Positions 7,887-15,902 of a stretch of 19,767 bases of DNA are shown here, piece by piece. The notes under the pieces are model-generated. The model worked only from the letters and a program-made list of their open reading frames with translations, made no database searches and had not been told where the DNA came from. This DNA comes from JBMNNU01 sp050942695. GTDB lineage: Bacteria; Chloroflexota; UBA6077. The position numbers and the translations under genes are program-made. Position 1 is the first letter of the stretch; each line of letters starts with the position of its first letter. Location: positions 1 to 19,767 of the forward strand of contig JBMNNU010000026.1 in the NCBI GenBank assembly GCA_050942695.1. The letters run 5' to 3'.

Positions 7887-10607
7887 ATGGCCACCGCCCC
7901 TGAATACAGCACTGTGACCACTGAGCCTTGGTATCACATCTCAGTACAGGAAACGATGCAGCGGCTCGATACCAGGAGAGAGGGTATCACCAACGAGGAG
8001 GCAGAAAGAAGGCTGCAGCAATATGGCCCCAACCAACTGGAGAGGAAGAAAGGGCCTAGCCGCTTAATACTCTTCCTTCGGCAATTCGAGAGCCCGTTGG
8101 TCTACGTTCTTTTCGTTGCCGGCATTATTACAGCGTTAGTAGGTAACTTTGAAGATACCGTAGTCATCCTGATCGTCGTCTTGGCGAACGCCATCATCGG
8201 CTACGTACAGGAAACCAAAGCTGCCGCGGCTCTGGAAGCATTGATCAAGATGACCTCACCCACAGCTACAGTGGTACGAAACGGCACCCCCATCGAAGTG
8301 GAGATCTGGCAGGTAGTGCCCGGTGACATCGTGCTGTTGAATGCTGGGGATAAGGTGCCTGCCGACCTCAGGCTGCTGGAGGCTCATAGTCTCTCCGCGG
8401 ATGAAGCCCCCCTCACTGGAGAGTCGGTGCCGGTGGGAAAGACAACTGCCCCGATTCACGAACGCAATCTCATGCCGGCCGACCAGGTCAACATGGTCTT
8501 TGCCGGCACAACGATCACATCTGGTCGAGGGGTAGGTATCACCGTAACCACAGGGCAGCACACGGAGTTGGGCAAGATCTCGGAACAGGTCACAGGCGTC
8601 GAGGCTACAGAGACCCCTCTCCAGGCTCGCCTGCACAGCTTCAGCAGATTTCTGGGCGTGGTTGTGCTGGGATTGGTTGCTGTCGTCTTCATCCTAGGGG
8701 TACTGGTGGGGTACCAACTGCTGGAGATGTTCCTGATTGCCATCACGCTGGCGGTGTCTGCAATTCCGGAGGGGCTGCCTGCCACCGTAACCATCATCCT
8801 CTCCATCGGCACCAGGCGGATGGCTCAGCGAAATGCCATTATTAGAAAGTTGCCGGCAGTCGAGACGTTGGGGGCTGCCGATTTCATCTGCACCGACAAG
8901 ACGGGAACCCTGACCCGGAACGAAATGACGGTTACTGCGATATACGCCGATGAACAGTGCTACGAAGTAACCGGTGCAGGCTACGAACCCCAAGGGAAGC
9001 TGTTGCTGGGGGGCGAAGAAATCGATTTGGCAGATAACCCTGCCTTAGAGCAACTCCTGGTTACCGGTGTGCTCGCTAACGACGCTCAGATGGTCAGACA
9101 GGACGAAATACGAAAAGTGCTGGGAGACCCCACAGAGGGAGCGCTGCTTGTGCTTGCGGAAAAAGCCGGTTTTGGCATTCAAGCACTACGTGAAAGCCAC
9201 AAGCGGCTGAGTGAAATCCCCTTCGAATCAGAATACCAATATATGGCTACCCTCAACAGCATGGATGGGGAAAACGTCATTCATCTGAAAGGGGCTCCTG
9301 GGCGAATAGTCCAGATGTGCAGCAGCCAGCTTCGAGAAGCCGGGAGAGGGCCTATTGACCGGCAGATGATTCTCGACGAAGCCGGAAGGTTCGCCGACCA
9401 GGGTTTTCGCGTGTTAGCGTTGGCTTACAAACCGACTGATATGAAGACGATCTCCCGAGATGACGTGGAGCAAGGGCTTATCTTCCTCGGGCTCGTTGGG
9501 ATCATCGACCCTCCCAGGCCTGAGGCAGCCGCAGCCGTCGAAGGTGCAACTCAGGCCGGGGTGAAAGTGGCGATGATCACCGGCGACCACAAGCAAACAG
9601 CTACCGCCATTGCAAGTCAGCTCGGCATACTCCAACCAGGGGAAAGAGTGCTGAAAGGCTCCGAACTGGAGGCGCTCAGCGACGAGGATTTGGACCAGAT
9701 TATTGACGATGTGGCCGTCTACGCGAGAGCGGCGCCGGAACACAAACTCAGGATCGTCAACAGACTGCGCAATCGCGACCACATCGTAGCGGTGACCGGG
9801 GACGGGGTTAACGACGCCCCGGCTTTACGAGCCGCCGACATCGGGGTATCGATGGGTATCACCGGCACCGACGTCTCCAAAGAGACGGCAGATATGGTGC
9901 TGGCCGACGATAACTTCGCCACCATATTCGCAGCGATCGGAGAGGGGCGTGTCGTCTTCGAGAACATAAGAAAGGCTATATTCTTTCTTCTATCCACTAA
10001 CGCGGGCGAGGTGCTGACGGTCCTGAGCGCTCTGTTGATAGGCTTACCGTTGCCGCTGGTGCCGGTGCAAATCCTGTGGATGAACCTGGTGACGGACAGT
10101 GCGCCGGTGATCGCTCTCGGCTTCGAACCGGGGGAGAGAGAGTTCCTTCAAAGGCCTCCCCGCCATCCTAAGAGCGAGTTGCTCTCTAATGTGCTCCAGA
10201 TACGCATTGTGCTGGTATCCATTCTGATGGCTGTGGGGACGCTAGGGCTCTTCGCCTATGAGCTGAGCCAGGGTGTGAGCATCGTCGAGGCTCGAACCGT
10301 CGCCTTCACCACCCTGGTATTTTTCCAATTCTTCAACGCGCTCAATGCCCGATCGGAGAATCATTCGATATTCAGCAGGGGTCTGTTCAGCAATCGCTAC
10401 ATGGTGGGTGGCTTGTTACTCGGGGTACTGCTTCAATTGGCAGTCATTTTCATCCCAGGGATTAACTCCTGGCTACAGACCACCCCGCTCACCGGAACTG
10501 AGTGGGGGGCCTTGATACTGGTATCGTCCACGGTTCTTTGGGCGGCAGAGATAGAGAAGCTGGTCAGGAGGAGAACCGGCCGGATTGACCTGCCGGCAGA
10601 GCACTAG
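7887..10607 (+). CDS. P-type Ca2+-transporting ATPase (SERCA/PMCA-like, P2 type), 906 aa
   Basis: It pumps a cation, most likely Ca2+, out of the cytoplasm using ATP. Motifs numbered from this ATG are: TGES (177-180) in the actuator domain; PEGLP in M4 with Glu295; the phosphorylated Asp337 in CTDKTGTLT; KGAPG and MITGDHKQTA in the nucleotide-binding and hinge region; and TGDGVNDAPAL. M5 reads STNAGEV and M6 reads MNLVTDSAP, which keep the Asn/Glu and Asn/Thr/Asp ligands of the SERCA Ca2+ site II. In M8 the sequence FFQFFNALNAR has Gln where SERCA has Glu908, as in PMCA pumps, so one Ca2+ per ATP is likely. An N-terminal cation-ATPase domain (about 10-75) is present. The ATG at 7887 is preferred over the in-frame TTG at 7881 because GAGGT (7876-7880) lies 6 nt before the ATG but abuts the TTG. 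Confidence 0.9.
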   Translation: MATAPEYSTVTTEPWYHISVQETMQRLDTRREGITNEEAERRLQQYGPNQLERKKGPSRLILFLRQFESPLVYVLFVAGIITALVGNFEDTVVILIVVLANAIIGYVQETKAAAALEALIKMTSPTATVVRNGTPIEVEIWQVVPGDIVLLNAGDKVPADLRLLEAHSLSADEAPLTGESVPVGKTTAPIHERNLMPADQVNMVFAGTTITSGRGVGITVTTGQHTELGKISEQVTGVEATETPLQARLHSFSRFLGVVVLGLVAVVFILGVLVGYQLLEMFLIAITLAVSAIPEGLPATVTIILSIGTRRMAQRNAIIRKLPAVETLGAADFICTDKTGTLTRNEMTVTAIYADEQCYEVTGAGYEPQGKLLLGGEEIDLADNPALEQLLVTGVLANDAQMVRQDEIRKVLGDPTEGALLVLAEKAGFGIQALRESHKRLSEIPFESEYQYMATLNSMDGENVIHLKGAPGRIVQMCSSQLREAGRGPIDRQMILDEAGRFADQGFRVLALAYKPTDMKTISRDDVEQGLIFLGLVGIIDPPRPEAAAAVEGATQAGVKVAMITGDHKQTATAIASQLGILQPGERVLKGSELEALSDEDLDQIIDDVAVYARAAPEHKLRIVNRLRNRDHIVAVTGDGVNDAPALRAADIGVSMGITGTDVSKETADMVLADDNFATIFAAIGEGRVVFENIRKAIFFLLSTNAGEVLTVLSALLIGLPLPLVPVQILWMNLVTDSAPVIALGFEPGEREFLQRPPRHPKSELLSNVLQIRIVLVSILMAVGTLGLFAYELSQGVSIVEARTVAFTTLVFFQFFNALNARSENHSIFSRGLFSNRYMVGGLLLGVLLQLAVIFIPGINSWLQTTPLTGTEWGALILVSSTVLWAAEIEKLVRRRTGRIDLPAEH

Positions 10608-10613
10608 GATGTT

Positions 10614-10757
10614 CTCCCTCTCCCTGGTGAACGCCATCTCCCACCGCAGTGGGAGATGGTCGGGGTGAGGGCCGATTCATCGGTGACCAAGAGCCCCTCA
10701 CCCCGTGACGCGAGCGAGCACAGCGTGCGCCTCTCCCCCTCAAAACGGGAGAGGGAG
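10614..10757. repeat. Nested palindromic repeat element between convergent genes
   Basis: An outer perfect 11-bp inverted repeat, CTCCCTCTCCC (10614-10624) with GGGAGAGGGAG (10747-10757), encloses two further perfect 11-bp ones. CCATCTCCCAC/GTGGGAGATGG (10634-10644, 10649-10659) has a 4-nt loop. CGGGGTGAGGG/CCCTCACCCCG (10661-10671, 10695-10705) has a 23-nt loop. CTCTCCC (10731-10737) can also pair with GGGAGAG (10747-10753). The element fills the gap between the ATPase and the reductase and probably ends transcription from both sides. Its CCTCACCCC and CTCTCCC cores recur in the element inside iorA, so it looks like a REP/MITE-type family. Confidence 0.75.
10634..10659. terminator. Strong hairpin 26 bp after the Ca2+ ATPase stop, possible bidirectional terminator
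   Basis: This is a perfect 11-bp stem with a CGCA tetraloop, located within the larger palindromic element. No T-run follows on either strand, so intrinsic termination would be inefficient; it may instead protect 3' ends or work with Rho. Confidence 0.4.
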
Positions 10758-10789
10758 CTTAGAGTCTCCCACATGGAGAGGACTACTCC

Positions 10790-11698
10790 TTACGCTTCGG
10801 GAGACTTGACCTCCGTATTGGAGAGCATCTCTATCACCTTAACTACGCCTGAGTGATCCAGCTCTCCCCAACCGTTCACCTGCATGGCACCGAACAGCTC
10901 GTGCGCCAGTGCCGATGCCGGCAGTGAACAGCCGAAGGCTTTCGCAGCATCCTGGATAATGTTGAGATCCTTGTAGTGGAACCTGCTTCGGAAGCCCGGC
11001 GCAAAATCCCTCTTGGTCACCCTCATACCTCGGTTCTCCAGTACGCCGCATCGCGCAAGGCCGCCGCTCAGCACCTTGACCACGATGGCCGGATCTACCC
11101 CAGCCTTGGCTCCGAGCACGAGCGCCTCACCCATGCCCACCAGCGTTACCGCCACCAAGATCTGGTTGCACGCCTTCACCACCTGGCCGGCGCCGCTTGG
11201 CCCGCACATCGTCGGCTTGCCCATCTTCTCCAAGATAGGCTTGACCTTCTCGAAGGTATCGGGGCTACCGCCAACCATTATGGACAGCGTGGCGTTTTTC
11301 GCCCCAACGTCGCCGCCGCTCACCGGTGAGTCCAGCATTGGGCAACCCTTTTGCTCCGCTATCTCCGCCACCTTCTTGGCGACGGTTGGGGATATGGTGC
11401 TCATGTCCACCAGAATAGTGCCACGCTTCACCCCCTCCAGAACACCTTTCGGCCCCAAGTAGACGGCCTCCACATCAGGAGAGTCCGGAAGCATGGTGAT
11501 GACTACGTCTGAATCTGCAGCCACTTCAGCCGCTGAATCGGCCTTTTTTGCCCCCATCCCCACCAGCTCTTTCACCGGTTCAGGGTTCAAGTCGTGAACT
11601 ATCAATGGATAGCCCGCGTTGATGAGATGGCCTGACATCGGTCGCCCCATGATGCCCAGCCCGATGAATCCAATAGTCGGTATGGCTTTATCGCCCAT
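10790..11698 (-). CDS. NAD(P)-dependent 3-hydroxyisobutyrate dehydrogenase / tartronate semialdehyde reductase family protein, 302 aa
   Basis: This is a cytosolic beta-hydroxyacid dehydrogenase. A Rossmann domain opens with GFIGLGIMGRPM (10-21), followed by the family substrate motif DMSTISP (98-104), the DSPVSGG loop (123-129), the catalytic Lys175 in GPSGAGQVVKACNQ, and the C-terminal helical domain with KDL (243-245). The closest named activities are 2-hydroxy-3-oxopropionate reductase (GarR/GlxR) and 3-hydroxyisobutyrate dehydrogenase; sequence alone does not separate them. An in-frame ATG further upstream at 11755 would add 19 residues, but the ATG at 11698 has a near-perfect AGGAGGTG and begins right before the Rossmann motif. 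It lies downstream of the GlcD-like gene on the same strand but 279 bp away with its own promoter, so it is probably a separate unit. Confidence 0.85.
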   Translation of the reverse strand: MGDKAIPTIGFIGLGIMGRPMSGHLINAGYPLIVHDLNPEPVKELVGMGAKKADSAAEVAADSDVVITMLPDSPDVEAVYLGPKGVLEGVKRGTILVDMSTISPTVAKKVAEIAEQKGCPMLDSPVSGGDVGAKNATLSIMVGGSPDTFEKVKPILEKMGKPTMCGPSGAGQVVKACNQILVAVTLVGMGEALVLGAKAGVDPAIVVKVLSGGLARCGVLENRGMRVTKRDFAPGFRSRFHYKDLNIIQDAAKAFGCSLPASALAHELFGAMQVNGWGELDHSGVVKVIEMLSNTEVKSPEA

Positions 11699-11750
11699 TG
11701 CCCACCTCCTATGTATAATGAGCCGCTCACAAATCGTTTGCAGCCACTGT

Positions 11751-11780
11751 ATCATAGTGTAAGAAGTGCGTTTACTCCAA
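11751..11780 (-). promoter_or_regulatory. Sigma-70-like promoter for the reductase gene
   Basis: On the minus strand, TTGGAG (complement of 11775-11780) and TATGAT (complement of 11751-11756) are separated by 18 bp. The implied start site lies about 45 nt upstream of the ATG at 11698. Confidence 0.5.
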
Positions 11781-11806
11781 GGGGTACCTTCTATTATCGC
11801 AAACAG

Positions 11807-11815
11807 TGTTACAAT
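11807..11815 (+). promoter_or_regulatory. Candidate extended -10 upstream of the 27-residue open frame
   Basis: TGTTACAAT fits TGn plus TACAAT (five of six to consensus) and lies about 83 bp before the ATG at 11898. No convincing -35 was found. It is tentative support that the small open frame is transcribed. Confidence 0.25.
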
Positions 11816-11897
11816 TAATGAGACCCACCAACCATAAAATGTCGATCCGATGAGTGGTGATGGTAGATCACGTCAAATACAAGGAGATAACACGAGC

Positions 11898-11981
11898 ATG
11901 ATTCGTATCTTATGGATAGTAGTCGCTGTATTGGTGATCTTGTCAATGGTGCTGCCAAGTTTATTGATGTTAGTGGCCTAA
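11898..11981 (+). CDS. Possible 27-residue hydrophobic membrane micropeptide
   Basis: ATG at 11898 follows AAGGAG (11881-11886) by 11 nt and runs 27 codons to TAA. The product starts MIRILWIVVAVLVIL and is almost entirely hydrophobic with a single early Arg, as expected for one transmembrane helix. It lies in the gap between two minus-strand genes, on the opposite strand, and its stop overlaps the tail of the FAD-oxidase gene by 4 nt. I know of no matching family. Hydrophobic short frames arise by chance in T-rich DNA, so the Shine-Dalgarno match and the candidate extended -10 upstream are the main support. Confidence 0.4.
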   Translation: MIRILWIVVAVLVILSMVLPSLLMLVA

Positions 11982-13354
11982 AATGGCAGCAGTTTGCCGG
12001 GATTCATGATATCGTCCGGGTCGAACAACCGCTTGATCTGCCTCATGTGGCCTAGCTCGTCGTCGTCGAACAGCATCGGCATATAGTCCCGTTTCTCTAT
12101 GCCGATTCCGTGCTCCCCGGAGAGAGTCCCGCCCATCTCCACACACAGGGCCACGATCTCCCTGTTGGCCCTCTGCACCCGCTCGAGCTCATCCTCATCC
12201 CTTGGATCGTACACCACTAAAGGATGCAGGTTGCCGTCCCCTGCATGTGCCGCGGTGCACAGCTTGATCCTGTGCTCATCGGCTATCGTCCGAATCCGCC
12301 GCAGCGTCTCAGCCAGCTTGGTCCGTGGGACAGTCGTGTCGTGGACAGCCGAGCCCATAGACAGCTTCACCCAGGCGCTGTAAGCCACCCTTCGCCCCAG
12401 CCAGAGCTGGTCCCGTTCGGCATCATCGCGCGCTACCTGGATCGACCTAACGTGGTTCCTTCTGCAGATCTCCACCATCTGCTCCGATTGCCGCTCCAGC
12501 TCATCTTTCAAGCCATCCAGCTCGATCAGCAGCACCGCCTCGGCATCCAGGGGGAAGCCCACCTTTGTGGCGGCCTCGACCTCAGCTATCAACGGCTTGT
12601 CCATTATCTCCAGAGTCGCCGGGATGATGCCGGCAGCAATGGTATCGGATACCGAATTTCCGCAATCCTCCAGGGTATCGAAGATCGCCAGCATCGTCTT
12701 CACTGCCTCGGGAGCTCTCTCCAATCGAACGATCGCTGAAGTCACTACCCCGAGGGTGCCCTCAGATCCAACCAGGAGCCCGGTGAGATCGTAGCCGGGG
12801 CAGTCCTCCACGGTTCCGCCGGTGTGCACGATCTCGCCATCGGCAAGCACTACCTCCAGCCCGTACACATGGTTCGTGGTTATCCCATATTTGAAGCAGT
12901 GAGGCCCCCCGGCGTTCTCCCCTACATTGCCGCCAAGGGTGGTTACCTTCTGGCTGGATGGGTCAGGGGCAAACAGATATCCGAGTGGCGCCAGCATACC
13001 CTGAAGTTCGAGGTTGATTACTCCCGGCTCCAACACCGCCCGCTGACTCGCGACATCGATTTCGAGCACACGGTTCATGCGGGTGAGCACTACAACGATG
13101 CCACCTTGCAAAGGCACAGTGCCCCCCGATAAGTTCGTACCCGCGCCCCGCGGCGTCACGGCCATGCCTTCACGATGCGCCAACCGCATGACGGCAGAGA
13201 CTTCGGTGGCATCCCTGGGGAACACGACCACCTCGGGCATCGAGACGTCCGGAGTGGCATCGTATTCGTAGACCAGCAGATCTCGCCGAGAGGATAAAAC
13301 GTCCTCTTTGCCTACAATGCACGCTAGCTCTTCAATGAGCCTGTTTCTATCCAC
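11978..13354 (-). CDS. FAD-linked 2-hydroxyacid oxidase/dehydrogenase, GlcD / D-lactate dehydrogenase family, 458 aa
   Basis: The enzyme oxidises a 2-hydroxyacid (glycolate, D-lactate or a related acid) to the 2-oxoacid using FAD. The N-terminal PCMH-type FAD-binding domain spans about 35-215, with PRGAGTNLSGGTVPL, APDPSSQKVTTLGGNVGENAGG and GSEGTLGVVT as classic contact segments. The C-terminal FAD-oxidase domain contains AHAGDGNLHPL, the family's His-rich metal/substrate motif, and the terminal GEHGIGIEKRDYM...FDPDDIMNPGKLLP. Length matches family members of 450-500 residues. There is no fused Fe-S domain, and no GlcE/GlcF partner in the window, so the electron acceptor is unknown. The start is GTG at 13354 with GGAG about 6 nt upstream. 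It lies only 39 bp after iorB, so it is probably the last gene of the operon and could supply 2-oxoacids to IorAB. Confidence 0.85.
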   Translation of the reverse strand: MDRNRLIEELACIVGKEDVLSSRRDLLVYEYDATPDVSMPEVVVFPRDATEVSAVMRLAHREGMAVTPRGAGTNLSGGTVPLQGGIVVVLTRMNRVLEIDVASQRAVLEPGVINLELQGMLAPLGYLFAPDPSSQKVTTLGGNVGENAGGPHCFKYGITTNHVYGLEVVLADGEIVHTGGTVEDCPGYDLTGLLVGSEGTLGVVTSAIVRLERAPEAVKTMLAIFDTLEDCGNSVSDTIAAGIIPATLEIMDKPLIAEVEAATKVGFPLDAEAVLLIELDGLKDELERQSEQMVEICRRNHVRSIQVARDDAERDQLWLGRRVAYSAWVKLSMGSAVHDTTVPRTKLAETLRRIRTIADEHRIKLCTAAHAGDGNLHPLVVYDPRDEDELERVQRANREIVALCVEMGGTLSGEHGIGIEKRDYMPMLFDDDELGHMRQIKRLFDPDDIMNPGKLLPF

Positions 13355-13393
13355 GAAATACTCCGTTGCGCTAGACTGATCTCCTATACGGGC

Positions 13394-13981
13394 TTACGAA
13401 AGGGTTGAGACCGCATCCCAGCCCTTCTGGAAGGCAGCTTCGTTCGCGGCCAGCCACTTAGCTGGTACCCTTCGCCGGATGACTCCCAACCAAACATCCC
13501 TATCGGCACCCAGCAAAGAGGCCACCGCTCCCAACAGCACGGTGCTCACCACGGCGGGCTGCCCCAACTCCCGGGCTATCCCCAGGGCATCGATCTCCAC
13601 CACCTGTCTCGCATGTCCCCTGATCAACCCCATCAGATCCTCGGTAGCTGGGCTTTTCACAAGGCCACTGGCCACCGGCAGCGGTGCTATCCTCTGGTTG
13701 TTCACAATCGCTACGCCATCCCTCGCGAGATACTCCAGGTGGCGGGCTCCCTCCATTATCTCGAAAGCCAGCATGTAACCAGCTCCACCTCTCGGGAGCA
13801 CCGGCGAGTAGACTTTAGGTCCCCACCGAACGTGGCTCGTCACGCTGCCTCCTCTTTGAGACATACCGTGGACATCTGCCTTTTTAACGTCGTACCCAAG
13901 GGCGGATCCCACTTCGGCCAGTACATCGCTGGCAAGAATGATCCCCTGCCCCCCCACTCCAACCAATACAAAGTCCGTCAT
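13394..13981 (-). CDS. iorB: Indolepyruvate:ferredoxin oxidoreductase beta subunit (gamma-type 2-oxoacid oxidoreductase domain), 195 aa
   Basis: This is the small subunit of the ferredoxin-dependent 2-oxoacid oxidoreductase. It is the pyruvate:ferredoxin-oxidoreductase gamma-type domain throughout, beginning MTDFVLVGVGGQGIILAS and continuing KKADVHGMSQRGGSVTSHVRWG, both diagnostic of IorB. Length is typical (about 190-210). The open frame extends 47 codons further upstream inside iorA, but the ATG at 13981 overlaps the iorA stop as ATGA, the usual translational-coupling arrangement, and starts exactly at the conserved domain. With IorA it converts aryl or other 2-oxoacids plus CoA to acyl-CoA and CO2 while reducing ferredoxin. 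Confidence 0.9.
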   Translation of the reverse strand: MTDFVLVGVGGQGIILASDVLAEVGSALGYDVKKADVHGMSQRGGSVTSHVRWGPKVYSPVLPRGGAGYMLAFEIMEGARHLEYLARDGVAIVNNQRIAPLPVASGLVKSPATEDLMGLIRGHARQVVEIDALGIARELGQPAVVSTVLLGAVASLLGADRDVWLGVIRRRVPAKWLAANEAAFQKGWDAVSTLS

Positions 13982-15807
13982 CGGGATATCACCGCCTTTC
14001 GCGCACATACCTGTTGGCATAATCCGCATCCTGTGCAGAGGACCTCGTTTATGTGCACAATGCCACCTTCCTTCTCGATAGCGGGGCAACCTAGCCTCTG
14101 GCACAGGCCGCAGCCGTTGCATCGTTCTTCATCGATTGCGAGATGGTTTGGACCCTTTCGCTCGATCAATAGGCATGGATGCTCGGCGATCACTACCGCG
14201 GGCTCTTTTACGGCTAAAGCCTCTTTGATGGCGCGTTCGGTGGCCTTCAGGTCGTAGGGGTCTACCTTCCACACATTCCGGACCCCTAAAGCCTTCACCA
14301 ACGCCTCCAGGTCTACAGCCGTGGTCTCCTTGCGGAGTAACGTTTTTCCGGTGCCGGGGTTGTCCTGGTGCCCGGTCATGGCGGTAGTGCTGTTGTCCAG
14401 GATGATAACTACCGCCGGACTCTGGTTGTACACGACGTTGAGCAGAGGGGCGATGCCGGAATGGAGGAAGGTGGAATCGCCGATCACAGCAACCGCGGGC
14501 TCCTCTGCCCCAGCCTTGAGAGCTCCATGGAGCACCCCTATCCCAGCGCCCATACACCCTGTAGTGTGGATAGCCGATAGCGGTGGCGCCACCGCTACGG
14601 TATAGCACCCGATGTCCCCCATCACAGCCGTCTTCAGCTTGTTCAGCACGTAGAAGACGCCACGATGCCCGCAGCCCGCGCAGAGTACCGGCGGTCGCTT
14701 CGGAAAGTCGTCCTGGGGCAAGGGCTTTTGCGTTTCGGCAGGCTCAGGTACCAGACCTGCCTTCACGGCACCGGCGCGGATTACATCCACGCTTAGCTCA
14801 TCCAACAACGGTATGAAACTCTTGCCTTCAACCTCCAGCCCTAGCAGCCTGACCTGCTCTTCAAAGAATGGGTCCAGCTCTTCGATTACGATCAACATGT
14901 CCACCGATGCGGCGAATTCCTTGATCTTTCGGCTTGGAAGTGGATAGGACATCCCAAGTTTAAGGAAGGATGCCTGAGGGAACACCTCGCGAGCGTAATT
15001 GTAAGCGATGCTGCTTGTAATGATACCCAGTCGCTTATCGCCCAATTCGATCGCGTTCGCGTCTAGGCTTTCTGCGTACTCCTCCAACTGCTTTAGCCGC
15101 TGTTCCACCACCACATGTCTCTGTTTGGCGTTGGCCGGCACCATAACGTACTGAGCTGGATTGCCCTTGACGTGTCCAAAGGTCGGCGATGGTGCGGACC
15201 CCGCCCCCAGCCCCTCCCCCACGGGCGGAGGGGAGAAAGCCCCTTCTCCGTCGCGGAGAGGGCGTTGGGGGTGAGGTCCGTTCTCATACTCACCTACCTC
15301 CACCATGGATTTGGAGTGAGCAACTCGCGTGGTGGTCCTGATCAGGACAGGGCATTCGAACTGCTGGCTTATCTCGAAAGCCAGCCTCACGAACTCGTAG
15401 GCCTCCTGGCTATTGCTGGGCTCCAGCATAGGCAGCTTGGTGAATCTGGCGTAGTGGCGGCTGTCCTGCTCGTTCTGAGAGCTGTGCATCCCCGGATCGT
15501 CGGCGACTACGATCACCAATCCACCCGGAACCCCAGTATAGGCGGCGTAAAACAGGGCATCTGCCGCAACATTCAGCCCCACATGCTTCATCGCTACCAG
15601 GGCTTTCACCCCTGTGTATGCTGCTCCTATCCCCGTATCGAGCGCTACCTTCTCGTTGGGCGCCCACTCAGCGTAAATCCCCTCACAACCAGCCAGCTTC
15701 TCCAGAATCTCTGTGCTGGGGGTCCCTGGGTAAGCGCTCGCAACCCGGACCCCGCTAACCTGAGCGCCCAATGCGATCGCCTCGTTACCCGATAAAAGGC
15801 TCTTCAA
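13978..15807 (-). CDS. iorA: Indolepyruvate:ferredoxin oxidoreductase alpha subunit, 609 aa, with in-frame repeat insertion
   Basis: This is the TPP- and Fe-S-containing large subunit. The N-terminal pyrimidine-binding domain carries SAYPGTPSTEILE and NEKVALDTGIGAAYTG. The TPP domain has GDST (443-446) and LDNSTTAMTGHQDNPGTG. A C-terminal ferredoxin-like module has two [4Fe-4S] sets starting at Cys563 (CNGCGLC) and Cys591 (CTGCGLCQQVC). Residues about 176-205, between VEVGEYEN and TFGHVKGNPAQYVMVP, are Pro/Gly-rich and encoded by a palindromic DNA repeat; most IorA proteins have only a short linker here. The start is TTG at 15807 with AAGGAGGT 11 nt upstream. It is followed by iorB with a 4-nt overlap and preceded by the acyl-CoA synthetase gene (95 bp). 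The Pyrococcus enzyme prefers aromatic 2-oxoacids; substrate here is not proven. Confidence 0.92.
   Translation of the reverse strand: MKSLLSGNEAIALGAQVSGVRVASAYPGTPSTEILEKLAGCEGIYAEWAPNEKVALDTGIGAAYTGVKALVAMKHVGLNVAADALFYAAYTGVPGGLVIVVADDPGMHSSQNEQDSRHYARFTKLPMLEPSNSQEAYEFVRLAFEISQQFECPVLIRTTTRVAHSKSMVEVGEYENGPHPQRPLRDGEGAFSPPPVGEGLGAGSAPSPTFGHVKGNPAQYVMVPANAKQRHVVVEQRLKQLEEYAESLDANAIELGDKRLGIITSSIAYNYAREVFPQASFLKLGMSYPLPSRKIKEFAASVDMLIVIEELDPFFEEQVRLLGLEVEGKSFIPLLDELSVDVIRAGAVKAGLVPEPAETQKPLPQDDFPKRPPVLCAGCGHRGVFYVLNKLKTAVMGDIGCYTVAVAPPLSAIHTTGCMGAGIGVLHGALKAGAEEPAVAVIGDSTFLHSGIAPLLNVVYNQSPAVVIILDNSTTAMTGHQDNPGTGKTLLRKETTAVDLEALVKALGVRNVWKVDPYDLKATERAIKEALAVKEPAVVIAEHPCLLIERKGPNHLAIDEERCNGCGLCQRLGCPAIEKEGGIVHINEVLCTGCGLCQQVCARKAVISR
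15195..15280. repeat. 86-bp imperfect palindromic element inside iorA
   Basis: The ends are perfect complements (CGGACC at 15195-15200, GGTCCG at 15275-15280). The inverted repeat extends about 22 bp inward with a few mismatches and one gap, giving a CCTCACCCCCA...CCCTCTC type arm. The centre holds a second GC-rich palindrome (CGGAG...CTCCG, about 15226-15250). Composition is far more GC-rich than the surrounding gene. It encodes the odd segment at IorA residues about 176-205 without breaking the frame. Confidence 0.7.
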
Positions 15808-15902
15808 TGGTCCTCGCGACCTCCTTCCTCCCTACACCATGCCGAGTAAAGCTACCAACCGGCGCATCCGGCACGTTAGCTCCAAATGTTGCTACATTAT
15901 TA

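Noticed and set aside
11699..11755. 19-residue N-terminal extension of the GarR-type reductase
   Set aside because: The downstream ATG has a near-perfect AGGAGGTG and directly precedes the Rossmann motif; the extension would also cover the proposed -10 box.
13982..14122. 47-codon N-terminal extension of iorB inside iorA
   Set aside because: It is an out-of-frame reading of the iorA ferredoxin module. The ATGA overlap and conserved IorB start favour 13981.
15115..15795. 226-codon plus-strand open frame opposite iorA
   Set aside because: It is antisense to a gene with full family motifs, passes through the palindromic repeat, and has no recognisable domain. The same applies to the 214-codon frame at 13613-14257 and the 171-codon frame at 12224-12739.
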